The notes: generated from the sequence alone by a model not told the origin. Counted from the first letter of the stretch, positions 7,871 to 16,774 are shown. The stretch: DNA of 64,000 nt from Beijerinckiaceae bacterium (GCA_947370975.1 CANBNG010000008.1:94286-158285), one strand, 5' to 3'. A program made the numbers and translations.

Positions 7871-7982
7871 CGTTCCGTGCGTTTGTAGACTCTCGCAACG
7901 CGGCATATTTTTTCGCTGGACGCTGTGGATTTCGTGGCGCAAGTTTCGCTGGCAAAAATCAAGTGGCCAGTGGGGAAGCGTA

Positions 7983-8240
7983 ATGACAGCTTATCTGTCC
8001 AGTTCAGCGCAGCATGTTTTCGATCAATCCGATATTTGCGCGATGCAATCGGCGCTGGAAAATGCGCTTGGCGCTTTGGCCTTTGCTTATCGCGCGAGCG
8101 ATGAGCCAGATCGTATTACGCGCGAAGCCTTGGCGCGCGCCATTCTCAAACATGCAAGCCATGGCGAGCGCAATCCCGATCGCCTGAGTGCGCGTGCACT
8201 GCATGAGCTGCCCCCGCGTCCCGCCTATTGGGTCGCCTGA
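7983..8240 (+). CDS. Small conserved hypothetical protein (rhizobial type)
   Basis: An 85-residue cytoplasmic protein, mostly helical: FDQSDICAMQSALENA, then a segment REALARAILKHASHGERNPDRL that I recognise from short rhizobial hypotheticals with a conserved 'GERDPDRL' turn. No catalytic or metal motif is visible and no function is known to me. GGGGA lies 8 bases before the ATG, which supports this start over the longer upstream in-frame option at 7848. The leader contains TGCAGTGCA sites like those at the sRNA promoter. Confidence 0.65.
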   Translation: MTAYLSSSAQHVFDQSDICAMQSALENALGALAFAYRASDEPDRITREALARAILKHASHGERNPDRLSARALHELPPRPAYWVA

Positions 8241-8317
8241 GTTTTGATCCCGAACAATGCGGTGCAGGTTGGCGCGCTCCATTCTAAAGATCGTTCCTTT
8301 GCAGGAAAGATTGGCCG

Positions 8318-8797
8318 ATGAAGTGCGCAAGCCTGAGCACTGCCTTGTTCCTTTTCGCCTCCGCCGCTTTGGCGCAGGAAACACCTTTCGCGCAGCAGCC
8401 CTATCGCCCTGGCGCCAGCAATGAGACCATGGTGCTGAGCCTCGGCGATCTGATGGGCATTGCGCAATGGCGCCACCTCAAGCTCTGGCAGGCGGGCAAA
8501 GCTGAAAACTGGAAACTCGTCGCCTTCGAGGCCGACAAGTTGAAAGAAAGCCTTTACCGCGCGGCACTTCTTTACGTGAACATTCCAACGGGCCTGATCA
8601 AGGCAGCCGATGCGCCGCTCACGACGATTGGCGAGGCTGCGGCAGCCGGAAATGCCAAGGCTTTTGCAACAGGCTTTGCGAAATTGACCGAGGCCTGCAA
8701 CACTTGCCACGTTGCAGGCGGCATCGGCTTCGTGCGCATGCGCACGCCCACAGCCTCGCCTTTCAGCAATCAGGACTTCACGCCCGTGGATCGCTAG
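8318..8797 (+). CDS. Periplasmic monohaem c-type cytochrome-like protein
   Basis: A 159-residue protein with a signal peptide ending AALAQ and a single CNTCH haem-attachment site near residue 127, close to the C-terminus. The region before it is helical (LGDLMGIAQWRHLKLWQAG, then FEADKLKESLYRAALLY), which resembles the four-helix-bundle cytochrome c' layout, where the CxxCH is in the last helix. After the haem site comes PTASPFSNQDF, a tail I recall from a family of uncharacterised rhizobial cytochromes. It likely carries electrons or binds small gases in the periplasm. AGGAAAG precedes the ATG. Confidence 0.75.
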   Translation: MKCASLSTALFLFASAALAQETPFAQQPYRPGASNETMVLSLGDLMGIAQWRHLKLWQAGKAENWKLVAFEADKLKESLYRAALLYVNIPTGLIKAADAPLTTIGEAAAAGNAKAFATGFAKLTEACNTCHVAGGIGFVRMRTPTASPFSNQDFTPVDR

Positions 8798-8841
8798 CGC
8801 TTTCTCATGACGCAAGGCTTTCGCCTTGCTGATCGGTCAAC

Positions 8842-10425
8842 ATGTCCCTGCAATTGTCCTTTCATGGCGCAGCCCGCTCAGTCACGGGCTCCTGTTTTCT
8901 GCTTGAGACAGGCGCTGCGCGCATTCTTGTCGATTGCGGCATGTTTCAGGGTTCGAAATCAGAAAAAGAGCTGAATTACAGGGACTTTCCTTTCGCACCG
9001 GGCGAGATTGACGCGCTCGTTCTCACCCATGCCCATATCGATCACAGCGGGCTTGTGCCCAAGCTTGTGAAGGCTGGCTTTGTCGGGCCGATCTTCGCCA
9101 CGCGCGCCACCGTCGATCTGTGTGCTGTCATGTTGCCAGACTCGGGCTTCATTCAGGAAACCGAAGTCGTACAGCTCAACCGCCGCAATGCGCAGCGCGG
9201 ACGCGATCCTGTCGAGCCAATCTATACGGCCGAAGATGCCTTGGCCTGTCTCCCGCAATTTCGTTCGGTCGATTATTGCACGCTGGTGACGATTGCCCCT
9301 GGCATCAGCGCGCGCTTCTGGAATGCCGGACATTTGCTGGGCTCGGCCTCCGTTGAAATCGATATTGGCGCGCAAAATGGTGGCGCGCCCAAAAGGCTTC
9401 TGTTTTCGGGCGATATCGGGCCCGACCAGAAATTGCTCGAGCCTGATCCGCAGGCGCCCAAAAATCTCGATTACGTCATTTGCGAAGCCACCTATGGCGG
9501 CACGCAGCGCGAAGAGGTGGATGGCGACCATCGCCGTCAGCTTCTGCGCATGGAAGTCGAGGGCGCGATGGCGCGCCACGGCGCTTTGATAATTCCCTCC
9601 TTCGCGGTTGAGCGCACGCAGGAAGTCCTCGCCGATCTGGCGCGGCTGATGGAAAGCGGAGAGGCGCCGCCAGCGCCGATCTTCATCGATTCACCGCTGG
9701 CGACAAAGGCCAGCGCGGTATTTGCGGCTCATGCGGGCGCGCTGGAGGGCGGTGCTGAACTCGTGCGCGCCTTCAATGCGCGCAATGTGCGCTTCACCGA
9801 GAGTGTCGAACAGAGCAAGGCGATTGCGCGCTTTCGCGGCTTTCACATCATCATCGCGGCCAGCGGCATGTGCGAGGCCGGTCGCATCCGCCATCATCTC
9901 AAGAACTGGCTGTGGCGCGTTGAAGGCACGGTTCTGCTGGTGGGCTTTCAGGCGCAAGGCACGCTAGGCCGCATCTTGCAGGATGGCGCGACGCGCGTGC
10001 GCATTCAGGGCGAGGACGTGCAGGTGCGCGCGCATATCAGGTCGCTTGATGTCTATTCCGGCCATGCCGATGCGGGGCAGCTTACCCGCTGGGTAGTGGG
10101 GCGCGGGCCGATCAGCGGCAATCTCTTTCTCGTGCATGGCGAGGAGGACAAGATGATGGCGCTGGAGGGTCGCCTTGGCGGCCTGCCCAACATCATCCTG
10201 CCGCGGCTCGATGATGCCTATGATCTGTCTGGGCCAAGCGCGCATCTGCTCGATGGCGGAAGGCCGCGCCGCATCGATCCCGCCCAGGCCGGGCGGCTCG
10301 ACTGGCACAATGACGTCTCGAAACTGCTGCTCGATATTTCCGAGAAACTGGGCAAGGCGGTCGATGAAAAATCACGCGGAGTGATCCTCCGCCGCCTGCG
10401 GCGCGCGCTGGAGGGCGAGCGCTAG
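8842..10425 (+). CDS. Beta-CASP metallo-beta-lactamase-fold RNA hydrolase
   Basis: A 527-residue protein of the CPSF73/Ysh1-like beta-CASP group. The metallo-beta-lactamase signature HAHIDH is at residues 63-68. FSGDIGP supplies the later metal-binding Asp, PSFAVERTQEVL and IDSPLA are beta-CASP blocks, SGMCEAGRIRHHL is the hallmark motif B, and YSGHADAGQL ends the catalytic core as motif C. Members cleave RNA endo- or exonucleolytically using two zinc ions; bacterial orthologues are poorly studied. The C-terminal extension of about 60 residues is not recognised. No signal peptide, so cytoplasmic. It ends four bases before a convergent gene. Confidence 0.9.
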   Translation: MSLQLSFHGAARSVTGSCFLLETGAARILVDCGMFQGSKSEKELNYRDFPFAPGEIDALVLTHAHIDHSGLVPKLVKAGFVGPIFATRATVDLCAVMLPDSGFIQETEVVQLNRRNAQRGRDPVEPIYTAEDALACLPQFRSVDYCTLVTIAPGISARFWNAGHLLGSASVEIDIGAQNGGAPKRLLFSGDIGPDQKLLEPDPQAPKNLDYVICEATYGGTQREEVDGDHRRQLLRMEVEGAMARHGALIIPSFAVERTQEVLADLARLMESGEAPPAPIFIDSPLATKASAVFAAHAGALEGGAELVRAFNARNVRFTESVEQSKAIARFRGFHIIIAASGMCEAGRIRHHLKNWLWRVEGTVLLVGFQAQGTLGRILQDGATRVRIQGEDVQVRAHIRSLDVYSGHADAGQLTRWVVGRGPISGNLFLVHGEEDKMMALEGRLGGLPNIILPRLDDAYDLSGPSAHLLDGGRPRRIDPAQAGRLDWHNDVSKLLLDISEKLGKAVDEKSRGVILRRLRRALEGER

Positions 10426-10428
10426 TCT

Positions 10429-10995
10429 TTACCAGCGCGCCTTCAGGCCACGCTTGCGCCATTCCTCGCCCGGACGCAGCATATCGTGGCGCGCGTAGCG
10501 GGAATAAATGAGCCCGCGCATATAGCCTTTGATGCGGGTGGGCGGCGCAGGCTGGACAGCTGGCGTCGGCTCGGTCAGCGGAGGGGTCGGCGCAATATCT
10601 TCGTCCACCAGCAGAGCCTTGGGGCGCGGACGGCGTCCGAGCTGGGGCGCGCCGGGTTCGCGCGGCTTGCGTCCACGCTTTACGGGAACCTGCTCTTCCT
10701 CTTGCGCGAGCAGGCGGACGATCGGGTCTTCCTCGTCGAGCGTCTGGAGGATGCGGCGCTGGCTGTCGCTGGCGGCGGCCTCTGCGCTCGGGGTGAGAAT
10801 GGCGGGTCGGCCGAACACGGCGTCGGCGGCGCGCAGGGCGGCGTGATAGCTGTCCTCGGCATCCTCGCGCGGTCGGCGCGGAGGGGCCGGCGGCTCGAAA
10901 GGCGCGGGTGCGCTCGATTCCTGGAGGGGCTGGACAGGCGGCTTGCGCCCGGTGCGGCGCAATTCAACGGAAAAGGTCTTGATGGGACGGCGCAT
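10429..10995 (-). CDS. Pro/Arg-rich conserved hypothetical protein
   Basis: A 188-residue protein with a conserved-looking N-terminus (RRPIKTFSVELRRTGRK), a proline- and glutamate-rich middle, a KRGRKPREPG segment resembling an AT-hook (about residues 110-120), and a basic C-terminus with YMRGLIYSRYARHDMLRPGEEWRKR. The two ends recur in rhizobial hypotheticals I remember; the middle looks disordered. AT-hook-like and basic patches suggest nucleic acid binding, which is inference. It is convergent with the beta-CASP gene and separated from it by three bases. Confidence 0.65.
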   Translation of the reverse strand: MRRPIKTFSVELRRTGRKPPVQPLQESSAPAPFEPPAPPRRPREDAEDSYHAALRAADAVFGRPAILTPSAEAAASDSQRRILQTLDEEDPIVRLLAQEEEQVPVKRGRKPREPGAPQLGRRPRPKALLVDEDIAPTPPLTEPTPAVQPAPPTRIKGYMRGLIYSRYARHDMLRPGEEWRKRGLKARW

Positions 10996-11256
10996 GAAAC
11001 GCTCTTACGGCAAAAACACGGGAAGCTGACCGAGCCGTTCGGCCTCTCTCGTCCCGCCTGAAATCGATTGATAAGTTTGCGGCCTGCTTCTTTGCGGCCA
11101 AAACACAACGTTCAAGGCTTGCCAGTGTTGCAAGCAAGTCCAGACGTTCCGCTTCAAAATGAAGATAGGCAGTTTTCGCACAAAAGCCCAAGCAGCTTTT
11201 GCTGCCGCCAGCATAAAGCTGTGGGGGGCAAAATGTCGCTGCCGCAAAAACGGTAA

Positions 11257-11281
11257 GCGGGCGGCCGGATTGGGCCGCCCG
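11257..11281 (-). terminator. Hairpin after the OmpR-type regulator
   Basis: GGCGGCC (11260-11266) pairs with GGCCGCC (11273-11279). On the minus strand a T run follows only after about eight bases, so termination efficiency is uncertain. Confidence 0.4.
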
Positions 11282-11289
11282 GAGCTGTG

Positions 11290-12069
11290 TCAGGAGGCGA
11301 GGCTGGTTTCCGGCGCTTCCACTGCGTCAAGGTCGTCGCTGAGCGGCTCGCCGATGGTGATCTGGTCGGATGAGAAGAGATAGCCCGAGCCGCGCACGCT
11401 GCGCAGATTCACTTCATAGCCGGAATCGCGCAGCTTCTTGCGCAGGCGGCTGACAGAAATGTCGAGAGCGCGGCTGACTTCCACCGAGCGCACGCCAATT
11501 ACCTTGGCAAGCTCGGCGCGATCGACAACGCGACCCGCGCGCGAGATGAAGATGCGCAGGAGTTTGAATTCCGTCGCCGTGATCGGCACATTCTTGCTGC
11601 CGTTGGCGGTGATGATGGCGCGCAGCGCCTGATCCACGCGGATGTCGCCGAACGCCCAGATCGTGTCATTGGGCGAGGTCGGCGTCGCCTGCGATGCAAT
11701 CATGCGGCGCATGCGCAGCAGCAATTCGCGCAATTCGATGGGCTTGGTCATGTAGTCATGCGCGCCCTTTTCGAGCGAGATGACGCGATCAAGCGCCTGG
11801 CTGCGTGCGGAAATCACCATGCAGGGGATTTTCTGTGTCACGATCTCGGGCAGGAGATCGATGCCGTCGCCATCTTCCAGCCCAAGGTCGAGCAGAACGA
11901 TCTGCGGCTTCAACAGGTTCACGGCGCGGCGGCCAGCGCCAACCGTGTCGGCCTCGAACACTTTCATGCCGTTATTCGTCAGATAGACGCTGATCATCTG
12001 GCGGATCGGCTCGGAATCTTCAATCAGGACCACCCGGGCCGGGGCTGCGCCCGCGTTTGGCATGCTCAT
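11290..12069 (-). CDS. OmpR/PhoB-family response regulator
   Basis: A 259-residue regulator: receiver at about residues 11-125 with the acidic pair in LIEDSE, phosphoacceptor Asp61 in IVLLDLGLEDGDG and the conserved Lys in YMTKPIEL, then a winged-helix DNA-binding domain at about 140-240 (ITATEFKLLRIF, SRALDISVSRLRKKL, LRSVRGSGYLF). It binds DNA as a dimer after phosphorylation. Its neighbours are a lone Hpt protein and a hybrid kinase at 12237-14913, so the three probably form one phosphorelay ending here; that is inferred from position. GGAAGAG precedes the ATG at 12069. Signal and targets unknown. Confidence 0.93.
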   Translation of the reverse strand: MSMPNAGAAPARVVLIEDSEPIRQMISVYLTNNGMKVFEADTVGAGRRAVNLLKPQIVLLDLGLEDGDGIDLLPEIVTQKIPCMVISARSQALDRVISLEKGAHDYMTKPIELRELLLRMRRMIASQATPTSPNDTIWAFGDIRVDQALRAIITANGSKNVPITATEFKLLRIFISRAGRVVDRAELAKVIGVRSVEVSRALDISVSRLRKKLRDSGYEVNLRSVRGSGYLFSSDQITIGEPLSDDLDAVEAPETSLAS

Positions 12070-12236
12070 GGCACTCTTCCATTGCTACGGAGCGCGTTAA
12101 CGCTGGTTAGGCCTTGTGAGGCTCAGTTACATTTCTGTTTTTAAAACGAAAAGGGAAACAAAGTTTGATACATTTCTCAGGCGTGCCAATTATCTGACTG
12201 CGGAGCCTTGGTTTTCCACGAATTTTGGCGTCTTGC

Positions 12237-12605
12237 TTAACCGATCTGTTTGGAAAAGAGTGTTTCGAGCGCCGCGCAGGTCGGTTCGGCAAGCGCCATG
12301 GCTTTGGCGAGCAGGGCCGGCAGATCCTGCGGCGCGGCATGAGAGGCGGCGCGGAACGCATTTCCCGCCTCCGGACACCCAAATTGCACGAGCATGCCGG
12401 CGAGCCTGTGGGCCTCTTTCGCGCGCACCGCCGCGGGCTGGTCTGGGCTGTTGGCAAGGCGGGCTTGCCCCTCCCGGCAATCGCGCAAAAAGGCGGCGAC
12501 GAGGGTCTGCATGGCGGATGCGCCAACAGCCTCCTGCACGTCGCGGATATAGGAGAGGTCGAGCAGCGCTGACGGATCGGGTTGGTTTGCGTGTGACCTG
12601 TCCAT
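12237..12605 (-). CDS. Stand-alone histidine phosphotransfer (Hpt) protein
   Basis: A 122-residue single Hpt domain. The phosphorylatable His66 lies in KEAHRLAGMLVQFG, matching AH-x-LKG with Ala for Lys. Helices before and after (VQEAVGASAMQTLVAAFLRDCREG, AGNAFRAASHA) fit the four-helix bundle. It would relay phosphate from the receiver of the divergent hybrid kinase (12778) to the OmpR-type regulator (11290). The start at 12605 has GAGGG about 8 bases upstream and begins just ahead of the domain; an upstream extension into the divergent promoter region is possible but unlikely. Confidence 0.8.
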   Translation of the reverse strand: MDRSHANQPDPSALLDLSYIRDVQEAVGASAMQTLVAAFLRDCREGQARLANSPDQPAAVRAKEAHRLAGMLVQFGCPEAGNAFRAASHAAPQDLPALLAKAMALAEPTCAALETLFSKQIG

Positions 12606-12777
12606 GCGGCTACCCTCTGTTTCGGGGTTTGCCCCGGCAGCGCCAGTGATTGCGCGCGGTCCCTGAGATAATGCGCAAAACGTCGATTGTATTGATACAA
12701 TCATTTCAATCTTTGAAACATAATCAGATATAAGCTGACGCGTATAGAGCAGAACACCTGTCCCAATGTAGGAGCCC

Positions 12778-14913
12778 ATGAACGGAATCCGTCGATTCGT
12801 GCCCGTGCGTGGGCCGGCCTGGATTTTGATCGGGGGCTTCATCCTCGCCTTTTTCGGCGCGGCTGGTACCGTGCTTGCCACGTGGTCGAGCCGTGAAGTT
12901 GCCCTGCGCGAATGGCAGGACCGGTTGACCTCGGTCTCGCGCATGCTTTCGGCCCATGCCGACCAGAGCATTGGCGCAGCCGATCTCGTCTTGCGCGGTC
13001 TGGCCGAGAATGTGAACGATTACCGCGTCCATGATGATGATGAAATGCGCTGGGTCTTCGGCTCGCGCCACACATTTGAAATGTTGCGCGACGTCGCCAA
13101 GGGCCTGCCGCAGATCGAAGTCGTCACGGTCGCGGCCCGCGATGGCACTGTGCTCAATTACACGCGCGAATATCCGCCGGCGCCGATTAATCTGCTCGAC
13201 CGCGATTATTTCCAGGCCCATCTCGCTGACCCGTCGCTGGAGGTCTATCTGAGCAAGCCGGTGCAAAACCGCGGCAATGGCAAATGGACCTTCTATCTCG
13301 CCCGCAAGATCCGCTCGCCCGGCGGCGAAATGCTTGGCCTCGTCCTCACGGGCGTGAGTGCGAATTTCTTTTCCGACTTTTATGAATCTGTGGGCCTGGG
13401 CGTCAGCCGGGTCACCTTGCTGCGCGAGGATGGGGCTATCTTGTCGCGCCATTCGCTGTTTGAATCCTCGCCCGACGATCAGCCCGAACCGCCGGTCTTG
13501 CTCGACCGGATCAAGAAGCAGCGCTATGGCGCGATGTTGCTGTCGCAGGATGCCGAGCAACCGCGCGCCTTTACCGAAATGGTGGCCTTCGGGACGAGTG
13601 CGGGCTTGCCGCTGGCGATCAGCGTTGCGGCCTCGCGCGAGCAGCTTTTGCGTGAGTGGGAATCGGAGGCCGTGAAATTCGTCATCGAGGGCGGCGCGAT
13701 GACGGGCATATTGATCGCCGCGACAATGCTTCTCTCGCGCCTCATCAGCCAGCTGGAGACGGCGCGCAACGATGCCCTTGGCGCGGTCGAAGCCAAGACG
13801 CGTTTTGCCTCCAATGTCAGCCATGAATTGCGCACGCCGATGAATGTCATCATCGGCGGATCGCACCAATTATTGCAGACGGACATGACCCCCGACGGGC
13901 AGAAATACGCGTCGCTCGTCTCCTCCGCCGCCCAGCAATTGATGGTGCTGATCAACGATATTCTCGATTTTTCTTATTACGAAGCCCGCAACTTCCGCAT
14001 TGAACCGGCGCCCTTCGATGTGCGTGTCATGGCGGAAGCAGCAATTGCGATGGCGCGTTCGCTGGTGTCGGATAACCCGGTTGCGATGAGCTGCACAATT
14101 GCCGATCGCGTGCCGCACATGCTGCTCGGCGATGCGGGGCGGATCAAGCAGGTTTTGCTCAATCTGCTGGGCAATGCCGTTAAATATACCGAGCGTGGTT
14201 CGGTGCGCCTTGGCGTCGATTATCTTCTGCTCGAAGGTGCGCCGGGCCAGCTCGTCATCACTGTCTCCGATACGGGCCGCGGGATAGCCGACGATGACCA
14301 GCTGCGCATTTTTCAACCCTTTGAGCGCGGCCGCGCCTCGGCCTCACGGCCGGGAACCGGGCTTGGCCTGACCATCAGCAGCAAGTTGGTCGAGGCCATG
14401 TCGGGCTCGATTTCAGTCGAGAGCCGCCTTGGCCAAGGGTCTGTTTTTCATATCCAATTGCCCGCACCTGAGATCGCGCTCGCTGCCAAGGCGATTGAAC
14501 GCCAGAGCGGCGAGGAGACCAGGGCCAAGGCCCATGCGCGCAGGTTAAATGTTCTCATTGCCGAAGATGTCGCGCCAAGCCGCGTGCTGCTCACCATCAT
14601 GCTTGAAAAAATGGGCCATCATGTCGTTGCGGTCGAAAATGGGCGCGAGGCAGTGGAGAAGGCGCGGGAGATCGATTTCGACCTCGTGCTGATGGATCTG
14701 CAAATGCCCGAGCTCGATGGCCTGACTGCGACGCGGATGATCCGGGCGATGGGTGGCCCCAAGGGCCATACCCATATTATCGCGGTCTCTGCCAATGCCG
14801 ATCTTGAAGGCCCCAAGGGCCTTGGCGCGAGCGGCTTCGACGATACGCTCCTCAAGCCGGTGTCGCCCGCCAGGCTCGAATTTGTCGTCGCCGAGGTCGC
14901 TGCGGCGGTTTGA
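12778..14913 (+). CDS. Hybrid sensor histidine kinase/response regulator
   Basis: A 711-residue inner-membrane protein. Two membrane segments (about 12-34 and 303-322) bracket a periplasmic Cache-like sensor (about 40-295, with DRDYFQAHL and YLSKPV blocks typical of dCache domains). Then come HisKA with phospho-His349 in FASNVSHELRTP, a HATPase (NLLGNAVKY N box, DTGRG and GTGLGL loops), and a receiver (about 590-705) with Asp640 in LVLMDLQMPELDG. The sensor would detect a small extracytoplasmic ligand, identity unknown. A perfect AGGAG precedes the ATG. It faces the lone Hpt gene across a 172-bp shared promoter region, supporting a phosphorelay kinase-receiver-Hpt-OmpR regulator. Confidence 0.92.
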   Translation: MNGIRRFVPVRGPAWILIGGFILAFFGAAGTVLATWSSREVALREWQDRLTSVSRMLSAHADQSIGAADLVLRGLAENVNDYRVHDDDEMRWVFGSRHTFEMLRDVAKGLPQIEVVTVAARDGTVLNYTREYPPAPINLLDRDYFQAHLADPSLEVYLSKPVQNRGNGKWTFYLARKIRSPGGEMLGLVLTGVSANFFSDFYESVGLGVSRVTLLREDGAILSRHSLFESSPDDQPEPPVLLDRIKKQRYGAMLLSQDAEQPRAFTEMVAFGTSAGLPLAISVAASREQLLREWESEAVKFVIEGGAMTGILIAATMLLSRLISQLETARNDALGAVEAKTRFASNVSHELRTPMNVIIGGSHQLLQTDMTPDGQKYASLVSSAAQQLMVLINDILDFSYYEARNFRIEPAPFDVRVMAEAAIAMARSLVSDNPVAMSCTIADRVPHMLLGDAGRIKQVLLNLLGNAVKYTERGSVRLGVDYLLLEGAPGQLVITVSDTGRGIADDDQLRIFQPFERGRASASRPGTGLGLTISSKLVEAMSGSISVESRLGQGSVFHIQLPAPEIALAAKAIERQSGEETRAKAHARRLNVLIAEDVAPSRVLLTIMLEKMGHHVVAVENGREAVEKAREIDFDLVLMDLQMPELDGLTATRMIRAMGGPKGHTHIIAVSANADLEGPKGLGASGFDDTLLKPVSPARLEFVVAEVAAAV

Positions 14914-15030
14914 GGCGCGCGCGTATCCGCGCCTGCCTGATTTGTTTCGGAAACGGCCGCTTACCCCCCGTCAATCGCACATCACGGCGTCTATCCTGTT
15001 GGCGCATATGCGAATCCGGGAGTATGAAGA

Positions 15031-15369
15031 TTGGGTGCGGCGGATCGGTCGAGACCAAAGACTGGCGAGGCAAGCCGGCGCGGCTTGCAGGCCATCCAAC
15101 GCCTGCTCACGCAGCATGGCGCGATCATCGCTGCCTTTCCGGCACGCGAAAAAGACTTTCTTCTCAATGCCGAGGTTGGTGTGCGCTGGACGCGCTATCG
15201 CAAGACCTTGCTGGTGAAGGCGCTGGCGGCCGATGAGATCGGGCTCGAGGAAGCGCTCGCGCGCTTTACCTTGTCAGCCGATGAATTGACCGGCTGGATC
15301 GAAAAACTGGTGGGCGGGGGCGTCGATGGCCTGCGCGCCTTGCATCTGCGGGTCGAGACGGGGGCCTGA
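15031..15369 (+). CDS. DUF1153/SciP-like transcriptional regulator
   Basis: A 112-residue protein whose second half (RWTRYRKTLLVKALAADEIG, EEALARFTLSADELTGWIEK, GLRALHL) matches the DUF1153 helix-turn-helix family that includes Caulobacter SciP, a CtrA-binding repressor of CtrA target promoters. In SciP the equivalent run starts RRWVIRRKAEVV and ends PGLRATR. The N-terminal 40 residues are basic and not conserved. The start is the uncommon TTG at 15031, with GGGAG eight bases upstream; no in-frame ATG precedes the domain. Whether this is the true SciP orthologue or a paralogue cannot be settled here; the conserved N-terminal block of SciP (KYVIGPDG) is absent, which argues for a paralogue. 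Confidence 0.7.
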   Translation: MGAADRSRPKTGEASRRGLQAIQRLLTQHGAIIAAFPAREKDFLLNAEVGVRWTRYRKTLLVKALAADEIGLEEALARFTLSADELTGWIEKLVGGGVDGLRALHLRVETGA

Positions 15370-15375
15370 GTGCGC

Positions 15376-15669
15376 TCAGTCGCGTGTCGCGGCCATGGCG
15401 TGTTGGTCCATTTCGCTGGCCGTATCTAGAAAATAGACCATCGCCAGATAGGCGCAGGTCGCAGCCACATGCGAGAGCAGGAACAGGGCAGCTGCCGTCA
15501 GCAGATCGCTCGGCGTCATGACTGCATAGATGAAGCGGCCCCAGATGACGGCATTGACCGCCATGAAAGAGGCGAGGCCAAGATACATGCGCTTCTGCAG
15601 ATCCCCGATCAGGGCGCAAAGACCGCCCGCACAGGCAAAAGCCAGACCCGTGAACAGAAAGGGATACAT
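15376..15669 (-). CDS. Small three-helix membrane protein, unknown function
   Basis: A 97-residue protein with three hydrophobic helices (about residues 2-22, 28-48 and 58-80) and a short polar C-terminal tail (DTASEMDQHAMAATRD). No family recognised. Probably an inner-membrane protein. The gene is convergent with the SciP-like gene, six bases away. Confidence 0.55.
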   Translation of the reverse strand: MYPFLFTGLAFACAGGLCALIGDLQKRMYLGLASFMAVNAVIWGRFIYAVMTPSDLLTAAALFLLSHVAATCAYLAMVYFLDTASEMDQHAMAATRD

Positions 15670-15822
15670 TTGAAGACACCTTGCATCGTTAATGAAGCAG
15701 TAGGGTCTTTATGCATCCGCGTTTTGCGCAACTGCTGTTACGATTCGCAGCTTTAGCCTAACAATAAGATTTTTATGGGGTTTTCCCACAGAATTTAGAA
15801 ACAATCCGGTTTCATGGTGAAT

Positions 15823-16161
15823 TTATTGTGGCGCCCGCGGCGGCCGCTCGAGGGATTTCAGATAGGCAATCAGATTGCGTATCTGGTCGGCCTCGAGCCG
15901 GAACTGCGGCATGGTCGGATGGCCGGTAACAATGCCCTCCGCCAGCGCCTCGTCGAGATCCTCGACGGCATAGCGCTCATGCAGGATCCGAAAAGGGGGC
16001 GCAATGGGCAGGGGGCTCTCGCCATAGCGGCCAATGGCGTGGCAGGGCGCGCAATTGGCTTCCGCAAACCGCCGGCCCTGCGCAATGTCGAGATCCTGGG
16101 CATGGACAGCCGAAAGTCCTGCCAGAACCAGCGCCGCCCCAGCGCCAAAAGTCTGTCTCAT
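15823..16161 (-). CDS. Class I c-type cytochrome
   Basis: A 112-residue periplasmic cytochrome: signal peptide ending LSAVHAQ, haem site CAPCH near residue 37, and a probable axial Met in HPTMPQF, followed by the usual final helix IRNLIAYLKSLE. This is a normal small monohaem electron carrier. The ATG at 16161 puts the signal peptide at the N-terminus and has AAGGGG upstream. A DoxX-type gene ends its reading frame about 50 bases upstream of this start, on the same strand, so the two may be co-transcribed. Confidence 0.87.
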   Translation of the reverse strand: MRQTFGAGAALVLAGLSAVHAQDLDIAQGRRFAEANCAPCHAIGRYGESPLPIAPPFRILHERYAVEDLDEALAEGIVTGHPTMPQFRLEADQIRNLIAYLKSLERPPRAPQ

Positions 16162-16214
16162 GCCAACACCCCTTGCGGGCCTGTGTGCCCGTAAGGGAAA
16201 GCGCGAGACGCCGT

Positions 16215-16685
16215 CTAGAGTTCCCGGCCAATGCGCCTGTCGAGCGACCAGGGACCGCCGCCGCGAAGCGCGATGGCGAACAGGACAAGTCCCCAAAGCA
16301 GCGTGAATTCATAGCCCCGCGACAGCCAGCCAAATCCGTTGCCGCCATAGATGTAGAATGTCAGCACCGCCATTTCGATGGCGGCAGCAGCGGCAAAGAA
16401 GCGCGTGAACAGGCCAAGCGAAATGCAGATCCCGCCGATAAACTCGATCACCATCAGCGCAAGGGTCAGCTGCGCGCCGATGACGGCGGCTTCAGGCAGT
16501 TTTTCAAGCAGTTGAGCCGGCCCGGCGGTGCGGCCGATCTTGCCCCAACCGTGGATGGCGAGCAGGACGCCCGCTGCAAGGCGCACGATCACCCAGGACA
16601 AGGGAATGGCGCGCGCATAAAAGCCCGCAAGGCCCGCGAACAGCAGGCGCGGCTCTTGTCCGCTCGGCGTGGTGCGATTCATCAT
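16215..16685 (-). CDS. DoxX family membrane protein
   Basis: About 156 residues with four transmembrane helices and the DoxX signature: LSWVIVRLAAGVLLAIHGWGKI in the first helix, EFIGGICISLGLFTRFFA in the second, then IEMAVLTFY and a C-terminal helix. DoxX proteins are small inner-membrane proteins linked in some organisms to quinone or thiosulfate oxidation and redox stress; the role here is not determinable. Start choice: GAGGGAG lies 10 bases before the ATG at 16685, while the ATG at 16694 overlaps it too closely. Downstream is the class I cytochrome c. Confidence 0.82.
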   Translation of the reverse strand: MMNRTTPSGQEPRLLFAGLAGFYARAIPLSWVIVRLAAGVLLAIHGWGKIGRTAGPAQLLEKLPEAAVIGAQLTLALMVIEFIGGICISLGLFTRFFAAAAAIEMAVLTFYIYGGNGFGWLSRGYEFTLLWGLVLFAIALRGGGPWSLDRRIGREL

Positions 16686-16774
16686 ATGCAACATACTCCC
16701 TCGTCCCCGCTCTGCGGCAAGGCGCTTGGCCTGCAAGCCTAGCGGGCGCGGCGGGGTCGGGAAAGCCCTCGCCT

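Noticed and set aside
11159..11383. A 74-codon plus-strand frame running into the 3' end of the OmpR-type gene
   Set aside because: It has no ribosome site or family resemblance and half of it is antisense to a conserved winged-helix domain.
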